Source: Takakia lepidozioides (Eukaryota; Streptophyta; Takakiopsida; Takakiales; Takakiaceae). From it: a stretch of DNA of 64,000 nt. Location of the stretch: positions 82,917,171-82,981,170 of the forward strand of contig CM060732.1 in the NCBI GenBank assembly GCA_030704615.1. The letters are read 5' to 3'. Shown one piece after another: positions 41,401 to 54,882 of this stretch. Position numbers and translations under genes: made by a program. The notes below the pieces were generated by a model, which did not search any database, was not told the DNA's origin, and worked only from the letters and a program-made list of their open reading frames with translations. How positions within the stretch are numbered: position 1 is the first letter of the stretch; the number at the start of each line of letters is the position of its first letter.

Positions 41401-43780
41401 ATACAACCTCCTCTTCTGCGACACTTGCCCAACTTTCAGTGCCATTTAGACCGCAACCTTCTCCAGCTGACCCATATGACTCTGCAAGCATGGAGTAGTC
41501 AATACCTTGGAAATTGCCTACTGTTTGCTCCATGTTTGGTTCAATTTCTACTACTGTTAAACCATTCTTACTGCAATCAATGCTCTGTGCTTCAGTTGGC
41601 TCAGCCTCAGCAATGGGACTTGAAAGGCTTGTCACAGGGCAGGTTTCACCAGGGGAGGAAGATAACCCTCCAAGCACTAGCAACTCAGTAGGCTCATCAG
41701 AACCCAACTCTGCATTAGAGTCAATGAAATCCATCCATGATCCTTCGGCTTCATCTACAGGCTGAAGGTCGTCCTCCTGCACATTCGAGGAGTTCCTGTT
41801 GCTATCGGCAGTGACACATATCACACTTGAGAGGGATGCTTGAGATGTATGATCCTCTGTGCCATTTCCACTCCCTGACTTGGAGGGAGCTGGATCTATG
41901 GTATGTGCCTTTATCCAGCCATTGTCATCACTGTCATCATTATGCTCATAAGAGGAGTTGGCTATCCTGTCCATTGGACCATATGGAAGACAAATCACTG
42001 CTGGACTCGGGTACTGAGTCTCTTCACCACCAGAACCCCACGAATTCAAAGTATCTGTCACTCCATTGACTGTCTTTACCTTTTCGGGTGCGTCCAGACC
42101 CTTTGCTCCCTTTCCTAGTGCCTGCCCTCTTTGACTCCGCATTGCAGAAACTGATAATGGCACCTGTTCCCTGCGTGAAATGCCTTTCTTGCCTGGCTGC
42201 TTTGAAGGAATTGGCAGGGATAAGTCAAGAAAGGGCTCGTAGACAACAGATGAATGTTCGCACTCACAGGAACTCACAGTACTTGCAAGCTGCCCACCGA
42301 AGACCTGCTCAACAAATGTTTCAGGTTTCTTTTTCTCAATTTCCACTCCTGCTTTGTCCTTGAGGCCATCTTGTAAATTCCCACCTGCTTTGTCTCTGAG
42401 AAGTGCATCTGGCTCCCCAACCATTGCCAACTGACTCAACCCGCCACTTCTTCCAGAACTAGTCCCCTTCCGCAAGCTTTCTTCTTCTGTGTGCAAGCCA
42501 TCCAGCAAACACCTCAGCAGCTCATGGCTGTCTTGTTGCTGGAAACCTTTGAAACGTGGAGCCTTCATGGAGATTGCACCAAACAGACCTCTGGGAGTGT
42601 ATGCACTTCCTATATTGCCGCCAAACGACCGTGACCTGGTGCTCCTTCTTAACCCACTCAAGACTGTGGGGTCATGGGCAGCTTGGCCAGCGCTGTCAGC
42701 AAGTTCATCACTCTTGTCCAGAGGCAAGGGATCAATCTCCTGATAGAACTTTCTGAGTGCGGCTGTCAGGGGACCTTCTCGTACGGGGGCCTCCACACTG
42801 AAATGCTCCCGAAGTAGATCCACACCCAGCAAATTTTGCATCACAGAGTTGAAAAAACAGGTGTTGCCCAGGTTCATCAACCCTCTAATCACTCGTCTAC
42901 TTTTCACGGGCTCAAACGCCACTTCGGCAGCTAAAGTACTACTCATGTCCGTGGTTTCATCAGGTTTAGATTCAGATGCCCCCTCACCAACAGAGGCCTC
43001 CGTCTTAAAATTCCCAGTTTCAGCAGATAACTTTTCTTGCACCAGATTTGCTACTTGTTGCAGCAATTGCAGTTTCGAGGGTGTGGCCTCCCCTGCCTCT
43101 GACGGAACTGTCCCATCAGTCTCATGCGAGTTTTCCTCTCGACCATTAGCACTGTAACTGACAGCGACCTTGCAAACCAAGCAACAACAGGCCAGATTGT
43201 CCCCGCACTGCATTACCAGGGGATGATCCCATTGCCGCGAGTGCTGCCACGCATGTGACACACCAATCCGCTTGATTGAAGGGGCCTCCATCTTCTCGCC
43301 GTCGTCCTTGTCATCGGATTGCTGGGACAATTGGTTGGCACAAAGGATCGCCCCACAACCAATCTGACCACAAAACAGACAAACCCACAGTTTGTGACCT
43401 GACCCCTCGGGCGGAGACTGGCATCCACCCTTCTTCTTCACAACTTTGCCCTTCCCTTTCTTCTCCTTCTGAATTGGAGAACGAACTTTCCCAACACAGT
43501 CATGGCACTGCGAGAGTGCTCCTTTGGAAAGCTGAACACGCACTTTGTCTACGTTTATCCAATTCTGCAAATGCTTACAACCTGCGTAGTCACTGCTAGG
43601 CCTCACCGCTCCGATCCCTGCCTCATCTTCATCTCCACCCTCAGGCATCCCCCCTCCATTTAAAGTGGCCAATTGATTCGACAGCATATTCAAAGGCATG
43701 GTCACACCAGCGCTTGCCGCCGTTTTCTGCAGCACACTCGGTAACCCTACGCTGCGTTTTCTCTTCCCCTTTTTGCCCAT
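38494..43780 (-). CDS. UBP2: UBP1/UBP2-like ubiquitin-specific protease (USP16/45 group)
   Basis: Two exons, 43780-39333 and 38737-38494, join in phase as a 1563-residue protein. MGKKGKRKR is chosen as start because it matches the basic N-terminus of this group; the open frame extends 33 codons upstream. Residues about 65-215 form a UBP-type zinc finger (GCKHLQNW, CLFCGQIGCG, HPLVMQCG). The catalytic Cys is C308 in NLGNTCFFNSVMQNLL. Next come FKGFQQQDSHELLRCLLDGL, and near the end PPILTVHLKRFAQDMRGRLS. Exon 2 supplies the catalytic His H1508 in GTMRGGHYVAYVR and WYYISDSHVR. The protein removes ubiquitin from conjugates in the cytosol or nucleus. The acidic, Ser-rich insert of roughly 800 residues between the two catalytic halves is typical of the group in kind, but large. 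No lesions seen. Confidence 0.93.
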
Positions 43781-45773
43781 CGCTTGTCCCCTATCCCAAT
43801 GCTGCCCTCCAAAGCAGATCAGTACTCTCTCAGATTTCTGTGAAATCTGAAATGTGATCAGATTTTGAAGAGAGGGCACGGAAACGATGCAGCTCGCTAT
43901 GGCCCTAGTGATCCTTCGCAGTGGCCCAAGCCCTCGGCAGAAGGGAGACGCCGGAAAGCGGTGGGTTGGCAGCCTCTTCTCTCTCCCTACTGCACCGCGC
44001 GGCTAACCGTGCGGCGCCATCCCGACCTCCGCGGAATGTCCTTCAACCGCGCAGTCGACTTCGCGGTTGGTACAGTGATCTGCATGGATCAATGTCTGCC
44101 TGCGTGGCAAATTCACCGCACGTGGTACCTTGAAAATTACTAATAAAAAATGATTAAAGACAGTGTTTTGTTTTTCAAATTTGGAAAATAACAGGAGTGG
44201 CTACTGAGTTTTGCAGGAAATAGCCATATTTTCAGTTCATCCACTTAAGTTTGGACAGAATCATCCTCATCTGTACTTTCATCCATGTATATCATCCACT
44301 CTAGGCGAATTCATCCTCAGTTTTTTTTTTTTTTGGAGATTTCATCCATGAGAAAATAGGGAATTTACGAATTTACGACAGATGCGATTTGTTTTTGTTG
44401 TTTTTCTTAAAAACTTTCGCCAGAAATAAAGAACAATTTAGAAGATCGTACGTCGGCCTCGTAGTTATTCTCATCGCACAGACCGCATTGCAGTCTCTTT
44501 CTCGCATTCTCGAAACGTGAACAACTGTGTCATCTGCCCTAATCTGACAGGCAGGAGATTTGTGCTGCAGGGCCATGCACGCGTGGCGATGGTGCCACCG
44601 ATGAGGCTGTCACGCTAACTTTGCGGAAGAAGGACTTGTACTAGAGTTACGGCACTTTTAAGTGGAAATTTCTGATTTTCTCATGCAATTCCGCGGAGAG
44701 GAAGCTGCTGACTGGCTATTGATAGTTATGAGGAGGTTGTCAGTGTAGAAGGTTGCATTTGGCTACAGATCCGATGGAAGCGCATTGGGAGCGATCTTGG
44801 AGTTTCTTGCTGGAAGCTGCCCGTTTGTCGTTGAAGATCAGCGTTAGTTAGTAGCTTGCCTGTTCTTTTCACGTTGAAGCGGGCCGGGGCCTTTGTCTCT
44901 GGATATCGGAGTATATTGTAATCTGTAGCTTGTTATATTCGAATCTGGAATAATTGAAAACCGCAGTTCCGTGTTTGTTTGGTTAATGTCAGTAGCCGCC
45001 GTATGTAATTGAAGATTCTTGTCCTGAAATTGATTGAACCCGTACATGTACGAAGAGTTGTGGAGTCGTGGGGAAGAATTGACGTGCCGCAAGCAATCGA
45101 GCTACAGTTTTTAGCTAGATTCCTCACTTTGTGTCAAGCAACTGTGCACTCGAAGTTTCTGTGAGAGAATGTGGGAATGCTACATACGAGCTTGTAAGAT
45201 TTAAGGTCTGATTGTAGGCTACCTTTTATTTCTTGAAGTGGAGCCTAGATCTGCACATTTATGTATTGTTGGAAGCGAGGTCAGTTCCTTGTTTCTAGGT
45301 GGCCTGAATTCAGAGTATGATCCATTTCCGGTGTGAGATGAAGTTGCAAATACGTTTCTTGTTGGTCGTTTTGCAATTGTAGGAACTCTTTGCTTCTCAT
45401 GACCAAGCAAGCTGCTTGAAACTGTACTAAAGTACGCTCGTGAGAAGGTGGCTTCCAAATTTGAAATTCAATCGTCCTGTCACTGTGAGCAAAATTAAAT
45501 TCTGTGTGTTGCTGAGCGACACTTCATCGAACATCTCCTTGTAATAGCTTCAGGATGTTTCAAGGAACATGAGTGAAAGCTTTAAGGTAAGACACCTTTC
45601 AGAAAGAGAGGGACATTGAGAAAGAACGAAACCGTATAACGTCCACGGGCCCCGAGGGTTCAGGTGAAAAACTAGAGAGAGAGACAGAGGTTCTTCAGCT
45701 TGCTGCTTTTGTAAGGGAGGGAGGGCGGCACGTTGCAAAGTGTTTCTTGAAAACGAGCTCAGAATTGAGAGCG
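43781..45773. promoter_or_regulatory. Divergent intergenic region between UBP and ASD1
   Basis: The 1993 bp carry the promoters and 5' untranslated regions of both genes. 43870-44100 is GC-rich. A run of T lies at 44312-44333. Near 45625-45660, TATAACGTCCACGGGCCCC resembles the repeat at 51676 and 51934 in ASD1 intron 12. The open frame at 43865-44143 has no recognisable product. Confidence 0.55.
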
Positions 45774-48700
45774 ATGGGAACTTGGAAACTGCATTGTTTT
45801 CTGCTTGCTCTGGTGTACGCTTGGTTGCGAGTGGTGCCGACGCAAGCACAGACAGTTGCTCTCAATGTGGATGGAAGTCATCCTGGTCGCCAGCTTCCGC
45901 CCTCACTTTTTGGAATATTTTTCGAGGTAATACGAAATTTGCACATTTGTCGTGAGATTGAAGCTGGGGGTTCACTTTTTGCAGAAGTGGGGTTGCTGCG
46001 AGAAGTGTGCAATCTGCGAAGATAACCATGTATGACTTATTTCTAAGGTGTCTTCGTCTTTTGTTGTCCTTGGATCAATCTGACGTAGTCTTATTCTAAA
46101 GTAGCTAAGAGGGTTGGAGCTGCATGTTTTCTGAGCCTTTGGAAGAGCAAGGCATTGCTCTGTGGGGTCTAGTGTAGAAATCATGTGATTGGGGAATTGA
46201 CAGGAAAAAATACAGCATTCACAGAGACGAGCTGAAATGCTCATGTGTTGCAGACCGACTAGACTGGATAATGACAGCCATGTTTGCACCAGAGTAGCAG
46301 ATTAACCATATTCCTCCTCAAGTCCGTGGTACCTGTGGAGCCAGAACTTGAGTTGATTACTGATTGGAATCCCTTAATGTCATATCTGCACAGGAGATCA
46401 ATCATGCAGGAAATGGTGGCATCTGGGCAGAGCTTGTACAAAACCGCGGTAGTTTCTTTTTCACCCTCTTAACTTCAAATGCATTGTAGCAGCCAAAATG
46501 CAAGCTCTAGCTGATTATGCATTGATCAGGTAGAGGTTTGTTTTGGTTGTTTTACTCGCTGGGATTCTTCAGCGGTGAAGCTTTTCTAGTAAAGGAGTAT
46601 CTTGTGTCTCTACAATGTGCACTGTCTTACACTAGTAAAATGTTTCAGGATTTGAGGCTGGGGGCCAAAATACTCCTTCAAACATAGCCCCATGGTACCC
46701 AGTGGGTAATGAAGCACAAGTTTGGCTTGAGACAGACCGATCATCCTGTTTTGACTGCAACCCAATTGCATTGCGAGTGGAAATCCTTTGTGAGACCAAT
46801 GATGAAAACAAGTGTCCAGATGGAGGCGTTGGTGTGTCAAACCCTGGCTTCTGGGGAATGGTAATTTTTTTTGAAGTGTTTTGCATTTACACTTTGCGAT
46901 GTATTCAAGGAGAAAGTGAGACCAACATGGCACTAAAATGCGGGTTTGCTGGTTATCAAGCTCTTTATAGAAGAAAGTTTGGCTACCTGTGATTGTGTAC
47001 TGGGTATTTGAGAGAGCCCCATTGTACCCATACGGAGTTCTTGTGCTTCAATGTCAACTCTACTGGGAATAAGTTATGTTAGTTTTTGCTTCAGTTTGTT
47101 CAGTACTAAGTTGGGAATGTAACATGGATGTGCGCAGGCTATTGTTCAGAAACATTACATGCAGTGAATTTGATTTGTTGTGCCTAGCCCGTATCCTTTG
47201 AAATTTGCTGCAAAAGATTTCCTTCCTGCGGAGGGAGTGTCAGTTTTGTGTCTTCCTCAGGATGTCCATAATTGCACATTGTTTTGTTGTTGAAATCATC
47301 CATCTGCAACTTCATCCCACCATAAAATTGTGATCATGTCTCTGTTATTGTGATCTGAAGGACATTCGTGCTTGGGAGACGTACCACGTGGAGTTTTGGT
47401 TGCGGTCTACAGGCTCAGTAAATCTTTCTATTGCTTTCACATCTGCAGACAGCCTCCGAGTTTTAGCACAAAAGTATTTAACGTGAGTCTTCATTCAGAT
47501 CTATTCATATTCTGATTTAAAGTGTCTGTGTACAATTGGTCTGGTTTCCTCTAGGCAATCACTTCTGAGAGGAACTGATGGAAAAAGGACACTGGTGAAG
47601 GAGGTTACCAGAAAGCGATAGTGAAGTTGATCTTATTGTGGTTGCTTGGCAAGTACCTTGCTTCCTGATCTCTGAAAAATAGTGGACAACGGTGATTGCT
47701 AGTGTGGAGGCAGCAATGGGCCAGAGCTGGCAGAAGCAGGAGCTTGTGCTGGAAGCTACAGCCACTGATCACCAAGCTAGGCTTACCCTAACAAGTAGCA
47801 ACAATGGCGTGTTTTGGTTGGATCAGGTTTCAGCCATGCCTACAGATACTTTCAAGGTAAGTATGACCATGTGTAGGCATTGATATACTGTAAATGAGCA
47901 TCCTCATTCTTTGTGAGTTCTTATGTATGTTATATTGATTTCGGAAAATCGTTGTCCATTGATTGATACCCGCAAGGCTGAAAACAAAAGATGTAACCAC
48001 TTTGGCAAACTTGACATGCCCTGGTCAAAGATAGTGGCCTGATACACTGTGCATGGGTTCTAAAGGCAATAATGGACCATAGAAACCAATTGTAGACTGA
48101 GGGGATGGACTGTTCAATATTGCACTGATGGATAGAAGGAAGCCAATTTATTGAAGGAAGAGAGATCCTTTGGTAGCTAAATTTCCCTCTTATTTTACAA
48201 TATGTTTTTGTGATTTTATCTAGGGTCATGGATTTCGCAAGGAGCTTGCACTCATGCTTGATGAACTGAAACCTGGTTTCATACGCTTTCCAGGTACCAA
48301 TGCTGAGATATGCAAGTATCAAAGTAGTTGGTCAATGTATGATGGTTCAGGCACCTCGTGTTTCCACCAAAACTATGTTGGAGAGCTTAAGATTACATGC
48401 AAATTTTTGACCACAAATGCTAGCAGGACCCACAGAGCATTTTCCTTTCTACATGATGATCCAACTATTGTCGAATTCTGTACCTAATAGTCATCCAGAC
48501 TCTCTTCAGGTTGGTTGATAAGCAGATACCAACTCTGTTATGGAGCAGGCAGATTGGTCTGGGTAATATGGGCAGCATGAACTCATGAAGTTATCTTGAT
48601 GGAACCTGTTTTGTTGGGGATTTTACTGTCATGTAATGGCCTTGAGGCTTTGAGAGGGCACTGGTGCACTCTTGCTGATGTGCAAAGAGGAGTTTTAGGG

Positions 48701-51700
48701 TCTCCAAATGAAACTGTATGACCATTATCCATTCAAGGGGACTGGAGGTTCAGAGGCTGGGGGGATCTCAAAGGGAATGCTATTAGCCTCCCTCCAGTTT
48801 ACAGCAACATTGATACTTCCACTGCTAAAGCCCATACTTGAAGAATGGCTTGAGGCTCACTTAAACATTTTGGGAACTTCTTTCTATCTCCTGAACAACC
48901 CCTTGTGTGTGGCTACCTGTTGGCTTCCTTAGAGACTGCATCCAAGGGACTGTTCCTTATGTGGCCAAAGTGATAGATTCTGTGCTCCAATCCTCTGAAA
49001 CGGGTGGACCAAACACCAGGAAAATAGCTTGGAAGAAGGACTCAGTTGCTTTTCATGTCCCCCTAAAGGTGGGTGTTACGTGGAGGGGGAGCGGCTAACA
49101 AATGCTTGGCGCTGGCGCCAATCTGTTGGCCCATATGAGGAACGCCCAGGACATTATGGTGATGTGTGGAACTACTGGTCGGATGATGGATTTGGCTACT
49201 TTGAGGGCCTTCAGGTCTTGGTTACTTTCCATTGCCTGCCATGCCTGCCCTTTCAAGTTCTTATTTTCAGAATTTTCTTCTGTCTTCGTTTCAGTTTTTC
49301 CGTTTTCCATAATCATATCATGCAGTCAACTAGTTTGTTTGTATGTTGCCAGGTGCTGTCCATCCACTGCATCTGTAACTATTGTCCAATCCTATCCAAC
49401 AAACCCCACCATTGCCTCCCCCTTTTTTAATTTTTTTCCCTGTTTACTGTCTCTCTTCAATCTTGATACATCAACGGACTGTGAGCTTGGAAATGTGTAG
49501 CTGGCGGAGGACCTGGGAGCGTTGCCAGTGTGGGTCTTCAACAATGGTATGATAAGCTTTTCCTTCTCTTTGGCTGGATCTTCTTATTGATTCAAAACAG
49601 CCCTGATGAACTGGAGTATATTTCAATGGCTTATAATGCTCCCATTAGTTCTTCTGAGATTGTGGAAGCAATTGAACATTTAAATGGATATAAAGCTGGT
49701 GGACCTGATGGTATTGTCAACGAGCTTATCAAGCACGGTGGCGATCCCATGATAGAGGCCCTAGTTCTCCTCTTTAACCTTATCTGGAAGACTGAAATGA
49801 TCCCCTCTCCCAAAGATCAAAGTATCTCTTCGCGCAATCAATCAACTCCTGGAGATTGGTTGGAGTCTCCCCTATGCCTGCGAAGTCATCCGCAAACATA
49901 AGGGCTGGTATGGTGGTATCACCCACCCTTAACCCAAATCCCTCACTTTCCACATCCTCGAGGAGTTGATTGATGAAAACATTGAAGAGCAGAGGGTAAA
50001 GCCAGCTTGGCCTTCGTGGAAACAACCTCTAGACTCCAGATCAACCTCGAGACGAGTACTTATAACTCTGCAGAATGTCTTGCCAACAGCATTGAGGAGC
50101 GTGATGCCACGGTAGTTCCCCGGTTCTTCTCTGTCACCCTTCTTGTATAGATTGACAATGACCCCCTGTCGCCACAACAGATGTGTGCCTAATTTGTTTG
50201 GACACATGTTTGGATGGTCCATAGCATGCAGATCCATTCTACACATTTACAGTAAAGTTACCAAGTAGTATGGTTTCCAGTCCCCTTCCTGCCCCCTCCC
50301 CCCATGACATGGATAGATCACATTACTTTTTGCCTGTGAATGCATTGGTGACTAGGAGGGCCAAGTTCACTAGAAGAGCCCACATTATAGAAAAGGATGC
50401 TTCTTATTATACCACGTTGTTCTTGTTTCTATTCTGTGCCGAGTAAATTTTTCAGTGTCTGAAAAACCAAGAGAGAAGAAAAATTAAGGTTGTACCAGCT
50501 TTCAGTGATCTGCCCTGTTCCCTCTACCATCTTCCCTCTTTCATTCCATGTTGACAGCGAAAATAGCATTTTTCTAATATGCTCCATACTGTAGTATTGT
50601 AGTAATATCTCATATGAATGCTCCAGCTTGGTGGGACCAGTAAAAACAACCAATATTGATTTGGGTCTAGTCAAATCCATCTATTATCCTGACCATAAAT
50701 ATGGGGGAATACATGCAGGCATCAGTCACACAGAGTCAGTGTCACCAGCCTTGATAGGACCCTACGTTAAGGTACTTGCGACTGCTGCTCTATTAAAAAG
50801 ATGTGTAAGACTCTATTGATCTTGTTGATCATGGTATTGTTTTGACCCCATTGCAAATGTCTTCCACCAAACCAGAATCAAATTCCTAACCATCTCAACC
50901 TTTGGTAGACATTACTGCATATGACAAGGATTTCGGTTTTGTTTCAGGATGTTCTGGATGGTATCGAATTTGCACGGGGGCCTGTGTCATCAACTTGGGG
51001 TGCGCTACGTGCACAGATGGGCCACCCGGACCCCTTCCAGCTGCATTACATAGCAATCGGGAACGAAGATTGCTGGAAACCAAATTACCGAGGTGAGGCC
51101 CGTCCAGTTGTCACTGGCCAAGTCACTTCTGCTACTACATCACCATCTAAACTTGAAGTGCCTTCCCTGTGTGCTAGGTAATTATTTGAAGTTCTACACA
51201 GCGATTAAATCAAACTATCCTGATATCCAGCTTATCTCCAATTGCGATGGTTCGAACTCACCCCTTGATCATCCGGCTGACTTGTACGACTACCATGTAA
51301 GCTCCATCTCTATTATTATGTTGCTGATAGATTGAAGGATATTAATGGCAGCAATTCAAATATACCACATTTTTGATGTTTTACCCATTGGAATCTGCAC
51401 CTTCATATTGAGGGACATGACTTGAACTTATCTCTTGTCTGTTTCTTAGGATATACTTGAGGACATGATCAATAGTGCATTCCTGCTTGCAAGGGTATTG
51501 AGTAGATCTTTGAAATGGTGACAGGTTTATACATCAGCCAACAACCTCTTTGCCATGAGACGTCAATTTGACTACACATCAAGGGTTGGTCCCAAGGTAC
51601 TGTTACTGAGTTCACCAGATGGGTTCTCCATCTGGTTATGAAAAGTTATAGCTCCACACAGAAATGAAATGGTGCTTTATAACGTCCGCGGAAAGCTCAT

Positions 51701-54604
51701 AGAGCTTATGGGACAAAATGGAAGAAAACATGAGAGAGGAAACAAAAACCAGAGCCAGAGATAAAAACTATTGTTTGAGTGATTGTCTAAGGGTGAGTGC
51801 CTCGTGCAGGTAAGCTGCCTTTCTCTACAGAGGAAGGAAAGGAAAGGCAAGGAAGTTCAATATCCAGTGGTTTACAGAGCAGACTGGTCTACAGACAGAA
51901 AGAGAGAGAAATGAAATGAAATGAAATGGTGCTTTATAACGTCCGCGGAAAGCTCATAGAGCTTATGGGACAAAATGGAAGGAAGAACATGAGAGAAAAT
52001 AGGAAAACCAGAGTCAGAGAAAAGAACTATTCGAGTGATTGTCTAAGGGTGAATGCCTAAGGGTGAGAGAGAGAAGAAATATATAGAGATTTATTACATC
52101 CATGGGTCCCTGAGGGCCTATGGAACAATTGTACTCATAAGACGTTGTTTGCCGTAGCCTTGTGGCCATTGACCCCGCGCCCAGTTTGAGCGGGAACAAA
52201 AGGGACAGAACCTACCTCTGTCAGGGGCTGACGTTGGTAGTGTGACTTACCATCATATATAGAATTAATCCGGGTTTTCCAGATATCCTCTAGAAATCCC
52301 TTCACACAAGCATCAATCTGCTGTGTGTGATTTGCCCAAAAACTAGGCCTCAGGAGGGCCTGGGCTTTTGGCTCAGCCTCGAGACTTTCAAAGTTGTTAA
52401 ACAGGGGTACAGGCACAATTCCCTTGATAGAATTGAAGAGAGCGTCTCTTTGGTGAGAGACAGTGTATCAGAAAGTGAATACTGTCTTCAGATTGCCCAC
52501 ACAGCGGGCAATTGCACTCTCCCTTTCCTCTCTGCTTCTGTTTGCTGTTCAAAGGTAGGCTTCCTGCCCTGAGTTTAAATTTCAGTCTAGTGCCGAGAGT
52601 GGGTAGACCCTTGAGGTCATCCAAGATGTCCTCCCCCATGTCACTGACTGGAAACAAGTTCAGGGATTTATGGAACAATGTGCAATAACAAGGAAATCGA
52701 CATCAAAAGACTTAGATTTCCCCAAAGAGGACCTTCATGCTGTTTTCGAAAAGCTAAAGTAGCTGCTGGGATGACGAATGAAACCAACCAACTCCCACCA
52801 CAAACGAGAGAGTATGAGGGGTTCCATGTCGATCTGATGATGTCTTTTGTTGACCAAGTCAAGAAAGAACTTTATGAAGCCCAGGGAAGCTCAAAGGGCT
52901 TATGGGACAACGAAAGAATGTAACTTTATCATGACCACAGGGAGCCCCAAATGACCATGCATGAGATGATATGTTGCAGGCGTTTGTAAGTGAGTATGCA
53001 GTGACAGGGTCTGATTCTGGAAGGGGCACCTTATTGGCAGCGTTAGCAGAAGGCGCATTCCTCATTGGCCTAGAGATCAACAGGTCTGTCATAAGACCAT
53101 GGCTATGAGGGCCTAGCACTTTTACAATGTCAAGTTCTAGATGTGTGAGGTTAGTTTGCAAATAATGTTCCTGTTCTACCAGGAAAGAACACTTTGATAT
53201 AGTGTGGTGGTGGTGTGACCAGTGATGTCGTGGAGATGGCAAGCTATGCACCTCTCTTTGTGAATGATAATGACCAAAAGTAAAGCCTCCAACCCGATTG
53301 AAGATTCACAGTTTGCTCTTAGCTGGTTGACCTTCAGGTGCAGTTTGTGCGCAGAAGTCATATTGTTGTTTTCTATCTTCATTCATCTTGCATAAGAATT
53401 GCTGAAGTAATAGACTTGGGTGGACCACAGCTATGTAAAGCTGGGGGATATGCCCTTGTCTAATTTAAACAGTTTGTTTCAGACCTAACAAAGAAATGTT
53501 ATTCACAGCAAATACTGTGCTTTGAACAACAGATGGAATCCCGACGCAATTGTATTCAACTCTTGGCAACAGTATGGGACGCCCAGTTACTGGGTTCAGC
53601 AAGTCTTCAAACATTCCAATGGCGCCGACCTCTTACCCTTCTCAGTTCAGGCTGAAAATGGCACAAGTACCTCAGAACTGGCACTATCAGTCATCCGCAG
53701 ACATAATCAGTCCAATGACTTGGACTTCTTGGTCATAAAGGTTGGCTGTCTTTGTTGGCCTTTCTATTTTGTTGTGCTTTGCCACTTTCCACCACTGAAA
53801 TCTTATGTTGTCGGTTGGACCAGCCAGAGGATGCCGTTGGTTCTGAGAGCACAAAGCAGGGTCCCTTCTAAGAGTGGTGCATATGGGGGGCTGTGATCCA
53901 GGCAGTGAATTATGGAAAGGACTCACTTCGTCTGCGTCTCACAGTAGATGGGGTGCCCTCTGATAGCTTTCAGGTGTCAGACTCAACTATTCTAACACTA
54001 ACCTCCGACCATCTGTTGGACGAAAACTCCTTCGACATCCCTGAGAAGGTAACAATCTAACAATGCAACATTTTGACATACAGGGTTAAATTCGTGACCA
54101 GAATCTGAGGGGCTCTCTATTCTCTCCTTTGTCAGCCAGTATAGTGTGACCGTTCATAGAATCCTGGTTAGTTTGTGGGCCAACTGAAATACATGTAGCT
54201 TGGGTAGATATGATATTTGATTCAATGAGGCCAAAAGAAAATGATATCTCTGATCAAAACTAATAGCTGTTGTGTACCACAGCAGAGCTGCTGCAATAAT
54301 CATTACATCAGTTTTGAGTAACTTGAATGTCTCTTTAATGCCACAAATCTAGCACTCCCACATGTTGGCTAAGGCTATTGGTATTGGGAAAACTGGAAAT
54401 AGTGCTGAGCTATACATGTTCTGAAGAGTCTAGCACAGAAAAGAATGTTACATAAGACAAAGTTCTCATTCTTTGTCTGCATTTCAGGTGGTGCCCAAGA
54501 ACAGCGTGCTTGCCAATCCAGGAACAGATATGGTGATAGTACTACCTGCCTTCTCTATTGTCGCTGTAGAACTGGGGCTGATTGTGGGTCGTGCAGTTAT
54601 GTAA
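45774..54604 (+). CDS. ASD1: GH51 alpha-L-arabinofuranosidase, ASD1-like
   Basis: Seventeen exons join without a frame break into 659 residues: 45774-45926, 46394-46448, 46649-46860, 47361-47482, 47703-47856, 48224-48293, 49069-49214, 49501-49546, 50719-50771, 50948-51092, 51178-51296, 51525-51596, 52980-53083, 53223-53279, 53533-53740, 53902-54048 and 54488-54604. Residues 1 to about 25 are a signal peptide, so the enzyme is secreted to the wall. It releases arabinose from arabinan and arabinoxylan. Family motifs in order are LPPSLFGIFFEEINHAGNGG, GFIRFPGG, RPGHYGDVWNYW and HYIAIGNEDCW (acid/base E377). FVSEYAV (nucleophile E454) and WNPDAIVFN follow. Length is close to the usual about 675. 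Introns 8 and 12 hold LINE-B pieces. Splice sites are inferred from GT-AG rules and family alignment. Confidence 0.94.
49590..49808 (+). mobile_element. LINE-B fragment in ASD1 intron 8, forward part
   Basis: The plus strand encodes the start of a reverse transcriptase: APISSSEIVEAIEHLNGYKA, GGPDGIVNELIKHGGDPMIE, and ALVLLFNLIWKTEMIP. It stops abruptly at about 49808, where the opposite-strand fragment begins. Confidence 0.85.
49809..50246 (-). mobile_element. LINE-B fragment in ASD1 intron 8, inverted part
   Basis: The minus strand from 50246 reads GVIVNLYKKGDREEPGNYRG, ITLLNAVGKTFCRVISTRLE and HEGQAGF. After a frame change it reads YPLLFNVFINQLLEDVESEG, then ALMFADDFAGIGETPTNLQ. These segments follow directly, in protein order, what the adjacent plus-strand piece encodes. 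Its last 120 bp (49809-49930) match 37388-37510 closely. Confidence 0.88.
51661..52062 (+). repeat. Direct duplication in ASD1 intron 12
   Basis: About 140 bp starting GAAATGAAATGGTGCTTTA at 51661 recurs at 51918. It includes ACGTCCGCGGAAAGCTCATA and CTTATGGGACAAAATGGA. Related scraps stand near 45630 and 52880-52920. Confidence 0.85.
52127..52680 (-). mobile_element. LINE-B 3' fragment in ASD1 intron 12
   Basis: The minus strand encodes a LINE C-terminal zinc-binding part: LGTRLKFKLRAGSLPLNSKQ, then CNCPLCGQSEDSIHFLIHC. Downstream comes VKGFLEDIWKTRINSIYDG. It matches the fragments at 37.0-38.0 kb and lacks the reverse transcriptase, so it is 5'-truncated. Confidence 0.85.
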
Positions 54605-54882
54605 TGTGTGTAAACGATTATGATCCTCCTGACTTCTATGAGTGCCCAATCAGCAGGCACACACTTACATACCTTGACTTGGTTCATTGAACTACATCCA
54701 TGCATATCTTTATGGCACTTCTTATGGTGGCTACTGCATCATTTATAGCAATTTATGTTTTAACTAGGATGTGGAGTATCCTGTCACAATTCTGAAATCT
54801 TTCTTTGCAGGAAACTGCTGCCAAAGTATCTTGCATGGTTTTTGTGTACTATTGCTAGTGGCTCGTATCCACGGAAGTAAGC

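Noticed and set aside
43865-44143. 92-codon open frame between UBP and ASD1
   Set aside because: Lies in the GC-rich promoter or leader region and shows no domain.
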